From Symbiodinium kawagutii (Eukaryota > Sar > Dinophyceae > Suessiales > Symbiodiniaceae): DNA of 64,000 nucleotides. The stretch covers positions 303,542 to 367,541 of the forward strand of contig VSDK01011285.1 in NCBI GenBank assembly GCA_009767595.1, read 5' to 3'. Shown here piece after piece: positions 23,468 to 33,340 of this stretch (positions are counted from its first letter, which is position 1; each line of letters opens with the position of its first letter). Position numbers and translations under genes: made by a program. The notes beneath the pieces are model-generated. The model had not been told where the DNA came from and made no database searches. It saw only the letters and a program-made list of their open reading frames with translations.

Positions 23468-24410
23468 ATGACTAACCATCGATCCGCAACCCATGATTTA
23501 GATAACCTGGAAGTGGAAAATCCACCAGTGACACATACATTGTTTAGCCTCGTTGCGCCCTACAACAAGGGCCAGTTATCCAGAAACCCTGACTTCCGGA
23601 GGAAGTCCAAGACGCAAATACGTTATGAAGCATGGCCCGTTCTTACTGCAACGCGCTTACTTTTGACCACATCCCCACAGGAATCAAAACAGTTGAAGAA
23701 AGGATAAATCGAGGCCAATTTGCAAAATTTTCTCCCGGCGATCCGCGATGCTATTAGTTTTGCAAATGGTACTCGAAGGTCTTGCATCCTTTGTTTCGCC
23801 GTTTTTTTGGGAAAGCACGGCTACATTGTTGGCGCTCCGGCTCATGCAGCAGTTGAATTGCTGGGCCCAGCCAAAACGTTGCACAAGCGGTCAAATGTGC
23901 ATGAAAGCTATGGCCTGGATCGGCGAACTCTGCGATCTGCCAAACATAGAGGGAATCCGATGGCGGGCGATTGAAGTGATGGCGGTGATGCTGGATGAGT
24001 TGCCGATGGTTTCTCCGGATGTCTACCACGCGGGTGGGTTTCGATTTGCGTTCCTGAGACAGCAATGGCTGAGGTACTGCACTCCCTGCGTGGTGCAATA
24101 TGAAGCGCAGCAGCTGCAACAGCAGCTGCAGGTGGCATTTGAGTATGGACAGGTACATGGATGAATGGTTTGGAAAAGTTTCAATCGGTGCGCAGTTGGG
24201 TGATTTTCTACAATGGAGACCAACTGCGCAGCTATCTTTGTGTGAATGGGGGGACGCCCCGTGGATGACGGACGCTATGGATGCTAGGTCTGGACACGAA
24301 TCTGAAGAGCGCGCTGATGAGCAGGCACAGCGAAGTTCAAATGTAGCTGAACTTGAACGCCACTTGTTCAAGACTTCCCTGCAACGGGTTGTGCTATTTA
24401 GAGTTATCAT
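23468..24410 (+). pseudogene. Inserted coding-like region, frames shifted, unidentified
   Basis: About 940 bases free of intron repeats. + frames: 23468-23707 (79 aa), 23748-24164 (138 aa, with CDLPNIEGIRWRAIEVMAVM and YEAQQLQQQLQVAFEYG), then 24166-24410 in another frame (WFGKVSIGAQLGDFLQW). The minus strand is open over 218 aa (23754-24410), the longest ORF of the window, but its composition (Ser/His/Arg-rich, no motifs) suggests an antisense reading. Probably a decayed gene copy inserted in a kinase intron. Confidence 0.4.
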
Positions 24411-24423
24411 GTTCCTCGCGGAC

Positions 24424-24675
24424 AGGTTAGTTTACCTGAGGGTAAGCATCATTTACCATAAACTAAGCAACATTGTTGGCTACTACCCTCTATTGTTGAT
24501 TTTCCGCCACTATATTAGAATCACCCAACCAACCAATCATATCCAATCACCTACATTTTTCTACAGTAGTAGCTAAGACATCTATAGATGTCTATGGTGG
24601 ATAAGCTCCACTTCTATATCTACTACCTATTTCCAAATGGTGATAAACCTGGTTTAGTTTGCCAGAGGGTAAGTA
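24424..24675. mobile_element. Two family III ends in direct orientation
   Basis: GTTAGTTTACCTGAGGGTAA at 24426 and GGTTTAGTTTGCCAGAGGG near 24652 are similar and point the same way. They are either two partial copies or an element with direct rather than inverted ends. Confidence 0.4.
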
Positions 24676-24812
24676 TCATGAATCATCAACTAATCATGAT
24701 TAAGCATGATGATATGTCATTTATTTAAATTCCATTATAACCTGGCATCTAAACAAACAATAAGATCAACCCCCAATCATATGACTATCAGTTTCACCAT
24801 GGCCACATCCAG

Positions 24813-24898
24813 GAGCCGAAAGTGGCGGACAGACGGTGCTGTGGATTAACCAGGCGGATCATCTGAGGCTCAGGCGCGAGGGACGGGGGTGGTGGCTG
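24813..24898 (+). CDS. Guanidino kinase-like gene, exon I (WINxxDHLR)
   Basis: Acceptor CCACATCCAG, GT donor at 24899 (GTGGTGG). The frame reads GAESGGQ, then TVLWINQADHLRLRREG. This is the family motif FLVWINEEDHLRVISM with Trp-Ile-Asn, Asp-His-Leu-Arg kept. The two glutamates of NEED, which position the guanidino substrate and act as catalytic base in known enzymes, read Gln-Ala here. The exon joins exon H before it and exon J after it in frame. Confidence 0.85.
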
Positions 24899-24984
24899 GC
24901 GGTTGAGTATGAGGATGGTTAGTTCAATGGTAAACTATAGCGGAGAATCACCAACACTAAGTTAAAATGATGGTGATCCATGAT

Positions 24985-25063
24985 GACTTGATGAGGATGA
25001 GGAGGAAGAGGAGGATGATGGTGATGGTGATGGTGATGGTGATGGTGATGGTGATGGTGATGG

Positions 25064-25099
<36 letters not shown>
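24985..25099 (+). repeat. (GATGGT)n(GAT)n microsatellite
   Basis: GAGGAAGAGGAGGATGATGG leads into about 8 GGTGAT units, then about 11 GAT units, near the start of the intron after exon I. The His- and Ser-run minus ORFs (24919-25159) derive from it. Confidence 0.95.
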
Positions 25100-25100
<1 letters not shown>

Positions 25101-25334
25101 CTATTGATGGTCTTTTGGTGTTGATCAAAAGGGATAATGACCAACAATACTTGTACCATGGAAAGTCATGGGTGATTATTTTTGTTGATGAACGACGCGC
25201 TAATGATTTTTCAATAATGACTCATTACCGTCCAGGAGGATGATAATTAGACCATTAGTGCTATTTGATGTGTGTAAACAAATACACCTACATGTGTATA
25301 GATTCATACCTACACAAGCACATCAGCTATATGT

Positions 25335-25436
25335 GTGTTTTTCTCAAAATAGGGGTGCCCCCCAAATCATCTAAGAGTTGAACCCACTTCTAGCTATAAA
25401 CCATCCATTTTGGGGGGCCCTATAGCTTCAGAAACC
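25335..25436. mobile_element. Family I inverted-repeat element, copy 2
   Basis: Left GTTTTTCTCAAAATAGGGG, right CCCTATAGCTTCAGAAAC. The interior is in the opposite orientation to most copies (ATAAACCATCCATTTTGGGG). Confidence 0.75.
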
Positions 25437-25771
25437 CCCACATAATAGTTGTTTAACCCGTATTGTTGGTGACTATCCCAAGTAATCTCTATCATTAACC
25501 ACTATAATCACTATTATCAACTGTTGCTGACTATCCCCAATGAATCTCTATCATTCCCCATCAAAATCCTTATTATTAGCCCCTACTCATCCCTAGTTTT
25601 AACCCTTATAATCCTTATCCTATTCATCATATCCCTATTTTTCCCTTGTTTGGCCCTATTTTTCCCATTGAAGTCCCTATCATTAACCCTTATGATCCTT
25701 ATTTATAGTCACATCAGCTGTGTGCCAAAAATCACATGAGTCACATCACCTTCGCCACCGAACCTCCCAAG

Positions 25772-25821
25772 GTGCTTCCTGGCGGGTGGTCAGATGGAGT
25801 TGGCCTTTACGGCTCTACAAG
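25772..25821 (+). CDS. Guanidino kinase-like gene, exon J
   Basis: Acceptor CCTCCCAAG. The frame continued from exon I gives CFLAGGQMELAFTALQ. GQMELAFTALQG corresponds to GNMKRVFERFCRG of creatine kinase. A GC donor (CAAG|GCGGGT) lets exon J2 follow in frame as Gln-Gly-Leu; the GT four bases later would not, unless an extra base is removed. Only about 50 bases long. Confidence 0.6.
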
Positions 25822-26480
25822 GCGGGTAGCTGTGAAGGCGCCTGGTAACTGGTGGTCGCTATAACTATTGATCTTATGGGGGTTATAAGCGACCACCATC
25901 TTAACTGGTTGTCTATCACCATCTTAACTGGTTATAAAACAGCCTATCACCATCTTAACTGGTTGTCTAGGGGGTTATAAGATGGTGATAGGCTATTTTT
26001 CACAGTTTTAATAGGGTTTCAATAATCGTTTTGAAGGTTATAGCCATTGAGAATAGTTGAAAGGGGATAATCAGTTCAGTCTGATTGCTGTGATTGATTC
26101 AACGGGTGATTCTATTCAACTGGTTATATTCATTGTATTCACGGTTGCTTTATCTCATATATTTTGATTTCTATGGTGAATAAATATTGTTGAATAACGC
26201 TAGTGAATACTGTTTAATCATAACCATTGCTGACATACATTTAGAAATGAAGCTACTATGCTAATTATTGCTATTGCTACGAAACTGTAACAACCAGTCA
26301 TTGTAACAATCATATAACGTAGCACAACTACTAGTGATGTCTGACATGGCGGTAGAGGAGCAGCTGTGTTGTCCTTTAGAGTCGTCCCCCTATCATTGAA
26401 CCCGTTAAAATTTAGAACCATATTTGCCATAGCTATAACCAAAAAAATATCATGATCAAGTACGATGATGGAGGGTACCC
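25822..26480. repeat. Intron start with CACCATCTTAACTGGTT repeats
   Basis: Three direct copies of CACCATCTTAACTGGTT at 25885-25970, plus inverted arms AGCCTATCACCATCTTA (25941) and TAAGATGGTGATAGGCT (from 25979), and GGGGGTTATAAG at both ends. Probably a foldback element with internal duplication. The rest to 26480 has no supported gene. Confidence 0.6.
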
Positions 26481-26495
26481 CAGTTATATTCATTT

Positions 26496-26816
26496 GTGAT
26501 GTCGGCCGTTGAACTTATTCAAGAGTTGCTCGTGGTAGTTGCCAGTAAACTTGTAGCCTCCGGGCACGTGGGCCGAGAGCACACGGTGATGCACGAGGAG
26601 GAGGGCCGTGTGATGATTGTGACGGCTGGAGAGTACAGCCAGGTGCATCTCTCGAAGGAGAGGAATGTGCTCCACATCCCAAGGACTTCTCCGACCCGGC
26701 GCATGGACAATGGTGTGAGCACATTGGCCGCCACCCTGGGATCCTTGAAGGAGTGGAAGCGAATTGCCACACGCTCGTGGCAAGTTGTCGCAAGGGTAGG
26801 GACTAGACCGCGATGA
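26496..26816 (+). CDS. Nested open reading frame, unidentified (106 aa)
   Basis: Continuous + frame of 106 codons in the intron between exons J and J2, GC-rich and without intron repeats. It contains ELIQELLVVVASKLVASG, RVMIVTAGEYSQVHLSKE and LAATLGSLKEWKRIATRS. Two minus frames are also open but less protein-like. Kinase exons J and J2 align contiguously to the family without it, so it is either an exon of something else or an inserted gene copy. No domain recognised. Confidence 0.4.
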   Translation: MMSAVELIQELLVVVASKLVASGHVGREHTVMHEEEGRVMIVTAGEYSQVHLSKERNVLHIPRTSPTRRMDNGVSTLAATLGSLKEWKRIATRSWQVVARVGTRPR

Positions 26817-27365
26817 TCGGTTAATGATCATTCATTGTATCACTAATCGATTAACGATATTAGGTGATGACAATTTGCACAGGTACTGCTGCCTTTTGGG
26901 TGGTGAAGTTTATTTCCTGGGTATACCTGATTAATGCAAATCATATTCAATCAATCTAAATCAGATAGAATTGAAAAGATGGTCATTTCACACGTTTTGG
27001 TACTTGAGATGTCCGATGATCCCTCAACACTCTGGCTTGTCTTGTACTGGTGAAGTCCCAGCTTGGAGGTCTCTTTTATCAAAGAGTTATTCTTGGGGCT
27101 GACCATTTCTGGCACCCAGGTTCTCAAGGGAATGGAAAACGCAGGCAAACTTTCGGTGCGTTTCAAGAAAACAATTGACTTTTGGGAAGGCAGAAAAATG
27201 TCTTTTGGCCCTGGCCAAAAGCTATAGCACAAGCAAAAGTTGATTCGTGTTTTTAAGCATATAAGTCGGGATAGCAACAAATTGCATCTTGAAATGCCGA
27301 AGAATCCTGAGGGAGAATTTCAAATTCCGAACAATCCTCCAATCTTTTGATGTTTTTTCTTTTTT

Positions 27366-27388
27366 AGTGTGTGTGTGTGTGTGTGTGC
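27366..27388. repeat. (GT)n microsatellite
   Basis: TGTGTGTGTGTGTGTGTGTG-type run of about 11 units inside a less repetitive stretch (26951-27531) that has short ORFs on both strands and no recognised gene. Confidence 0.9.
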
Positions 27389-27893
27389 TCGTGTGCGAAT
27401 TTTCCAAGGCCTCACCATTGAAATCCTGGCCATCAAAAACCTTTGGGGGTGCTTGTGCCAGGGTCGGAAGTTTGCCGACTGATCGATTCTGGTTCACATG
27501 GTGTGTAACATTCTCTTTGTCATTGATTTGACGTTGGCTATTCAGATTTGGTATTTGCCAGCTACAGTATTCTTTGCTCAGTTATCAACCATCAATGGGG
27601 GCTGACAGTGATGGTGCTGAAATAGTGGTAAGTCAATAGTTTTTATAGCGGTCAATTGACTTATGATGTTACATGACTGTAACTTGACTTGGTATTCCTA
27701 GAAGTTGTTTTTTCACATGCAATCGTGTTTTCGAGGCCTGATGTGTCATGTGCAGATTTTGGGTTAGTCATTAAGTTTGGGCAGGCTAAAACATATGTAG
27801 CACAAGGGCAAAAGTTATAGCGCAAGCAAACCAGGGACCCGCGCAAATCAACATTATATAGGTGATCAGCAACTATCATACTGATTATCATCC

Positions 27894-27986
27894 ATCATTT
27901 GTCAGGAGTCATGACCTTAAAATGGTTGCATCATGCATCATTACTCACTAATCGTTGGTCAATGATAATGACTCCTGACAAATGAT
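27894..27986. mobile_element. Inverted-repeat element with 19-bp perfect arms
   Basis: ATCATTTGTCAGGAGTCAT at 27894-27912 and its exact complement at 27968-27986, 93 bp overall. The ends do not match families I-IV. Confidence 0.6.
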
Positions 27987-28143
27987 CCATGAATCATCAA
28001 TGCATCATGAATTGAATCTGGATCATTAATCACTAATTGTTCATCATGAATCTGGATCATTACTGACTTAATGACATGAACATGGGATATTGAACGGTCA
28101 TCGTTCGGGACCTGTGACCATGGTCATCGACACGCGGCTCTAG

Positions 28144-28210
28144 GCTTGGCAGATCGCATCGAGAAGACGTTGATGGAAACTTCGCAGGGGAAAGGCCCTG
28201 GGGAAGCGTT
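28144..28210 (+). CDS. Guanidino kinase-like gene, exon J2
   Basis: Acceptor CGGCTCTAG. The frame reads LADRIEKTLMETSQGKGPGE then AL, an amphipathic helix matching the GLKEVERLIQE helix after GNMKRVFERFC in creatine kinase. A GC donor at 28211 (TT|GCAGGT) joins exon K in frame; the GT at 28215 leaves the frame off by one. Downstream is TGATGGTTAAATGGTGG-type repeat. Confidence 0.6.
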
Positions 28211-28433
28211 GCAGGTGACCCCATAAAGTTGTGATGTTTATTTCTGAGTATTAATGGTAGTTTAGCAATGGTGGTGGTTAATGATGGTTAAATGGTAGTT
28301 AAATGGTGGTTAAATGGTGCTTAAATGATGGTTTATGATGGTTACTGATGGTTGATGGTGGGGGCTAGTGATCATTAGTACGTGTGGTTAGTGATGGTTT
28401 TTGATAGTCAAATGATGTTTAGCTCATTGTTCA

Positions 28434-28814
28434 ATGATTTCAAACGATGGTTACAGTAATGATGGTAAAGAACGGTCAATACTCTCCATCATCACTCGGG
28501 TCAATGACGATGGGGTTGCTTTCAATCTGTGGAAGCTTAAGGGAACGATCCAGGCAAGCAGAGCACTGCCACCGCCAGTGCTGGTGGAACAGCAGCGGAA
28601 AAGGCCGCATGTGGAGAGTGAGGAAAGCGATGCAACAGCTGCTTTCCGACGAGCTCAAGAAGCAGCGAAACGCAGGAGGAAAGAAGAAAAGGAGCAGGGG
28701 CTGCTGAAGAGGAGACGCCCACCAAATGTGGAGGCAACACCAACTTCGCATTCATGCTACGCTACCCCGAAACCTTGTGATGAAACAAGATCAAGAAACC
28801 TTAGGTTATTATGA
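28434..28814 (+). CDS. Nested open reading frame, basic coiled-coil-like (126 aa)
   Basis: A + frame of 126 codons in the intron between exons J2 and K. The middle is strongly charged: EQQRKRPHVESEESDATAAF, then RRAQEAAKRRRKEEKEQG and LLKRRRPP, resembling a nuclear-targeting basic helix. The first 40 codons come from TGATGG repeat, so a real protein would begin near LPPPVLVEQQRKRP (about 28565). AGs such as GATCCAG (28552) could be acceptors. Family unknown; it may be an inserted copy or an exon of another transcript. Confidence 0.4.
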   Translation: MISNDGYSNDGKERSILSIITRVNDDGVAFNLWKLKGTIQASRALPPPVLVEQQRKRPHVESEESDATAAFRRAQEAAKRRRKEEKEQGLLKRRRPPNVEATPTSHSCYATPKPCDETRSRNLRLL

Positions 28815-29800
28815 TCAATTATGTGTTAAACAAGATCCTTTATTTCGTCATGTGATAACTCCTTTGGTTATCCGCTATGGGTATGGATCTTGTTTCACCT
28901 TCATTCACTCTTAATGCGTGAAATAAGATCCATTCTTTGCTTCATATTCATTGGTAAATGGTTAGACAAGATCCACTATTCTTTTTATTATATTGTAGTA
29001 TGATTGATAGATTGAGTGATTATAGTCATTGTCATGGTAATTATTGTCAGTATCATAATATGTATAATCATTAATTGACGGTTTTGTTTATGATACAATT
29101 ATAAATGATTATTGTCATGTATTATGATTGTGGTTGTCATGTAGTCAGTATTAATGAATTCATATACTGTAGATCAATTCATATAGATCAACTGGTTATA
29201 CCTTTCTCTTATATAAACTGGTCGGTTTAATCATTGCTTATACAAGATCCACTAGTGTTTGCTCAATATCTAATGGACAACCACATTTATAATGGAATAT
29301 CTATTGCTAGATTAAGTAGTTATAGTGGTTAAACAAGATCTACTGGTTATTGTCATTGCCATGGTCACTATAATTTCCATTGGTTAATGGTTCAACCAGA
29401 TCCACTCTTGTTTTTACTGTGTTAAATGATTGTGACATGATTGATAGATTAACAGTATAAGTTATAGTCAATAACTGGTTGATCATAATCATTGGTTATA
29501 CAAGATTCACTATTGTTGAACTGTGATTGGTTAAACAAGATCCACCGGTGATAGTTACTGTCCAAACCAGTCATCATGATATTCGTTGTTTGACGACCAC
29601 TTAATATACTGGTTACAATACACTGGAATCTCCCATCAGTTAATAATATCCATTCACTGGACAGTACAATCATAATTATAGTATGTATCATCATGAACTG
29701 TTTTTGCCATCTTAACTGGTCATCAATAATATCATTATAGTCATTGATTGGTTGTACAAGATTCACTGGTGATAGGCATTGTCATGGTCACTGCAGTATC
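28777..29800 (+). repeat. Dispersed ACAAGATCCACT motif array
   Basis: At least nine variants of ACAAGAT(C/T)CACT spaced 40-250 bases apart (near 28829, 28967, 29238, 29334, 29396, 29505, 29537, 29756), separated by TGGTTATACAAGA/ATTGATTGGT sequence. No coding potential apart from an unsupported 105-aa minus ORF (29449-29766). Confidence 0.55.
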
Positions 29801-30014
29801 CATTGCGGTTTGGATATAGTCATTAGCTGGTTAAAGATATCCAATGTAAATGACTACAACCAGTCAACCTATCAATACATAGTCGTTAACAATGTATAGC
29901 TGTTAGTGCATCTTAGTATAGTGATTGTTAACATCCCTAAGCCTGATCTAGGTATAGATCATTCCCTATACAGGACTCCAGTGAAATGGATGGATCTTGT
30001 TTCACTGGATACAG

Positions 30015-30093
30015 GCCTCTCCCCTCTCCTTGGCTAGGCTTCGCACGGCATCCAGAGCTGGGCTACGTCACGGTGGACTCCTTGCACATGGGC
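30015..30093 (+). CDS. Guanidino kinase-like gene, exon K (active-site loop)
   Basis: Acceptor CTGGATACAG. The frame reads PLPSPWLGFAR then HPELGYVTVDSLHMG. It aligns with [20 protein letters not shown], the loop that carries the reactive cysteine of creatine/arginine kinases; here that position is Asp (VTVDS for LTCPS). A GC donor at 30094 (GGC|GCAGGC) gives phase 0 and joins exon L in frame; a GT follows at 30105 but gives the wrong phase. Confidence 0.75.
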
Positions 30094-30147
30094 GCAGGCA
30101 GCGGGTGACGCGGGACGTTTCCTGTGGTTCACCCAGGTTTTCTATTG

Positions 30148-30251
30148 TTATAGCCCTTAAAAAGCCTAGTTAACTATGGTTAATAGTGATGAACTAGGGG
30201 ATTTTCCGTGGGTATGATTGATAGTGCTTAACTAGGCTTTTATAGGGTTAT
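30148..30251. mobile_element. Foldback element, about 26-bp imperfect arms
   Basis: Left TTATAGCCCTTAAAAAGCC followed by TAGTTAAC; right GCTTAACTAGGC followed by TTTTATAGGGTTATAA. About 104 bp, in the intron just after exon K. Not families I-IV. Confidence 0.65.
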
Positions 30252-30568
30252 AAGTTATAACTATGAATGATGTATGAGGGTTACGACTGTCAATGGTGTG
30301 AAAAAACAGAAATCATTTGCAACCATAGTGGATGATATCAGAGATTACTGGTTAGTGGCAAATTAGTGGCTGATTGATGCTTGATTTGGACACTGATGAC
30401 CCGTTGATCATGAATAAACGGTGATTAGTTGGTGGTTAATTGATGGCTATTGGTTGGGAGGGAATGATTCGGAGCCAGGGGCACCCATATAGGTAGGGGT
30501 ACCCGTATAGCCCTCTAAAGGGCCTTTCAAGGGGGAGCTAGAGAGCTTGAATTGATGGTGAGTCATAC

Positions 30569-30655
30569 AGATTAATTCATAGTGTACAGTGGATGGAAGA
30601 TTGGTTGGTTCAATCTTCCATCCACCATCCAACTATAGATTAATTCATAGTGTAC
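30569..30655. repeat. 19-bp direct repeats flanking a 15-bp hairpin
   Basis: AGATTAATTCATAGTGTAC occurs at 30569-30587 and 30637-30655. Between them lie perfect inverted arms GTGGATGGAAGATTG (30589-30603) and its complement (30611-30625). It resembles a tiny insertion with a duplicated target, or a local duplication. Confidence 0.75.
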
Positions 30656-30920
30656 TAGTTGGTTCATGATGGTTGTCCAACTGCTAGTGTGGGATGATGA
30701 ATAACTGCTAATGATGGAGGGTGGAACTGAGAAATACTGCACTTAGTAATTTGGGCTTCATGATGGCCAATGATTTTCGCAGCTTTAACCAGCTGATGTC
30801 AGCTGAGTTGATGGGTTTTGGATGCTTGTTAATGATGGCTGTCAATGTTTGACAGGAGGTTCTAGTGGGTGGCAGTATCGGCAAAGGTTGGTCTCCAAGC
30901 AAGGAGTACCATTACACTTT

Positions 30921-31018
30921 GGTGAACTACCCTGGCAATGGAAGATCCACCAATTATTGATGCTTTTCCAGAGGTTCTGTATAAAATGTGGTGGTTTTCT
31001 ATTGCTATGTTAGTTCAC
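30921..31018. mobile_element. Family III inverted-repeat element, copy 2
   Basis: Left GGTGAACTACCCTGGCAATG, right ATTGCTATGTTAGTTCAC then AGAGGGGA. Related to 7439-7547. Beyond it, 31040-31140 has a coding-like frame (ALAKAYVETWPTRHYRRGYD) of unknown status. Confidence 0.5.
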
Positions 31019-31149
31019 AGAGGGGAATGGTTGATAACCTCGATCCCGCACTTGCCAAAGCCTATGTTGAAACCTGGCCAACCCGGCACTACCGGCGCGG
31101 CTATGATGCACCACCTATGGATAGCCGGTGGTTGTACTGGTGATGGATC

Positions 31150-33170
31150 TCAACCATGGGCTCCGTGAATCATGAGGCTATAACCAACGATAACCGTACT
31201 AGGTGGTGGTGAAGATGTGTAGGTTTGTGGGGACACCAGTGGTATCTAGTGGTGCTTGCTCTGGATATGGATTGTCAGGGGGATGCCCTACGTGTTTTCC
31301 CAGCACACCTCTAAACCAACAACTCATCAGTACACAACCTTCGTCATCGTTAGCTATGAACCAGCAAACCATTTTGATTTGATGTCCGAGTAATGGTGTT
31401 TTTGACTCCTCATGTGCGATCATTGTTGCTTGTCAACTACCAGTTTAACCATCATTGAACATCAACAAGTATTGGTAACAACCATGTAAGCAACTCCAAT
31501 CAGCATTGACCACAATTATTCACCATCTTTAATTACCAGTAGCGTATGTCCCATTTGGATTATGATCATTGATGCGATTTGCTTGTTGATCAAGCAGACC
31601 TGGGAATGTTGATGTTCCGTCGTCCCCGGACTTGGACATTGATGTTGATGTATTGGCTTTCATGAATCACTGTTGCTAAGCTGAAAAATCGATAAACAAT
31701 ACAGCAATCAATGAAAATACATCGATTGATTGACCATCATGATTTATGATGTTGATCAAAAATCGAAAACAATTGAATAATAGAGAACGATTGATCATCA
31801 ATCTTTCATCAATGAAGACGGTCATTAACAGCCGTATCAGGCGCATGAAGCATCGCCAGCATCAAGCATCGAGGAATACCGGCCGGTATCAACCCTCACT
31901 AAGCAGCAAAAAACGATGTAGGCCTAGTGGCCTCGAGGCATACCTATGCCTATGGATGTCCGCCCGAGTGGCCAGGCGTTCAATTCACCGCTGCCATGCA
32001 GTTGCGGCACTTGCTCCTCAGCAGCGTTTGGAATCTTCCATCCTCGCAGCCCGTTGCATGGTCGCTATTGGTCGAATTATGAAGACAGTCCACAACTGGT
32101 TGATGGTTTCATTGACATGTTAGTAGTTATTGACAAATGGTTGGTTGATTCATATGTGCTATAGGGTGGTTCAACCACCAACCAGACAAGGATTCGTAAG
32201 ATCAGCCCCCCAGATTTAGGGGATGATGGCTCGGGCGGTTTCACCTTTATCATAGGTTGCTCAACCGGGCCACTTGCTTGAGAAACATTTGATGCTGGAA
32301 ATGACTGGTTGGGCATTGATGATGCTAGTAGATGCTAATAGCGTATCATCATCAAACGCAGATACAACCCGTTTAAACTAGTTAGTAACTCTTGTTCAAC
32401 TAGTAATCCCATTTACCCAATGTTTGACATCATATTTACGACAGGAAACCCTTAATGTCCATGCCCACAGGTAACCACCAACAGCTCGCGACGGCTACTT
32501 GCTGTCGGCACATTGCTGTCCGTAGTTCCCACATGGATGACTTCACATCTAATTGTTGATATGTATATACCAATCCAATTATTCACTATTTGTTGATAAG
32601 GTATAATGCCAATCTGCACTTATTACAATATTATCAAGGTGCACAGTGACACTTGTTTTTGACATGATATGACATATTGACTTCTTTGTACATGTATGTG
32701 TTGGTATTTCGGCGTGTGCGTGTGCGTCTGTGATTCTTCTTCTATTCATCTATCTTTATGTGCATGCAAATTGGAGGAAAATACAGCTATTTTCCACCCC
32801 TTTTTCATCCGAACTGTCAGTGAAGCTCCTAGAACCAATGCGAGGCGGTCAGAGAAAATATCCACATTATATTGATTTCCATTGCTGATGTTGTCATCGC
32901 CATAGCACCTTCAGCTCATTTACCCCATTTGTGTCTTGGAATTGTTTTCAAAGACTTGTGAGCGTATTTTACCAAGCACACTCAACCCAATCTTATCCAT
33001 TATTGACCAAACAGTCATTGAGTCATTGACAATTGATCACCTTTCTCCCGCATTCCGGAGCGTTGACTGGCCTTTGCCCAAGAATTAACCATAATTAGCA
33101 TGTTTTACCATTACCAACAATGAACTCTTAACTTTGAGCTATCGTTGATCACTACAAGCGCTACCCATCA
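31150..33170. other. Intron between exons K and L
   Basis: Mixed AT-rich DNA. A GC-richer patch at 31800-32120 carries overlapping + frames (125 and 72 aa) without recognisable motifs. A partial family IV end lies at 32162. The last 200 bases turn to ACCATTACCAACAATG-type sequence before exon L. Confidence 0.4.
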
Positions 33171-33175
33171 CCGAG

Positions 33176-33340
33176 CCCCATGCCTTGGTGGTCGATCCGC
33201 CGCCCACCAGGCATTCGCGCAACGAGTTCCGACAGCTGTGCAGCACGCTGAAGCTGGTGGAGACCTACCGCGATGGATGCAGCGAGTTGTCGAGTGGGGC
33301 CTTCAGTGCTTGGAGGGACCTCGGACCGATCGATTCGATA
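33176..33340 (+). CDS. Guanidino kinase-like gene, exon L
   Basis: Acceptor CATCACCGAG, phase 0. The frame reads PHALVVDPPPTRHSR, then NEFRQLCSTLKLVETYRDG, then SELSSGAFSAWRDLGPID. It follows [31 protein letters not shown]...DISNIDRIG of the family, with the phosphate-binding Arg of QKRGTGG possibly kept as the Arg of TYRDG. The frame stops at 33355, so the donor is before that; no GT fits well, and a GA or GC type is possible. Right border approximate. Confidence 0.7.

Noticed and set aside
23754..24410. 218-aa minus-strand protein, the longest ORF
   Set aside because: Ser/His/Arg-rich, no motifs, overlaps more protein-like + frames; most likely antisense reading.
24919..25159. Poly-His and poly-Ser minus ORFs
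   Set aside because: Pure translation of the GATGGT/GAT microsatellite.
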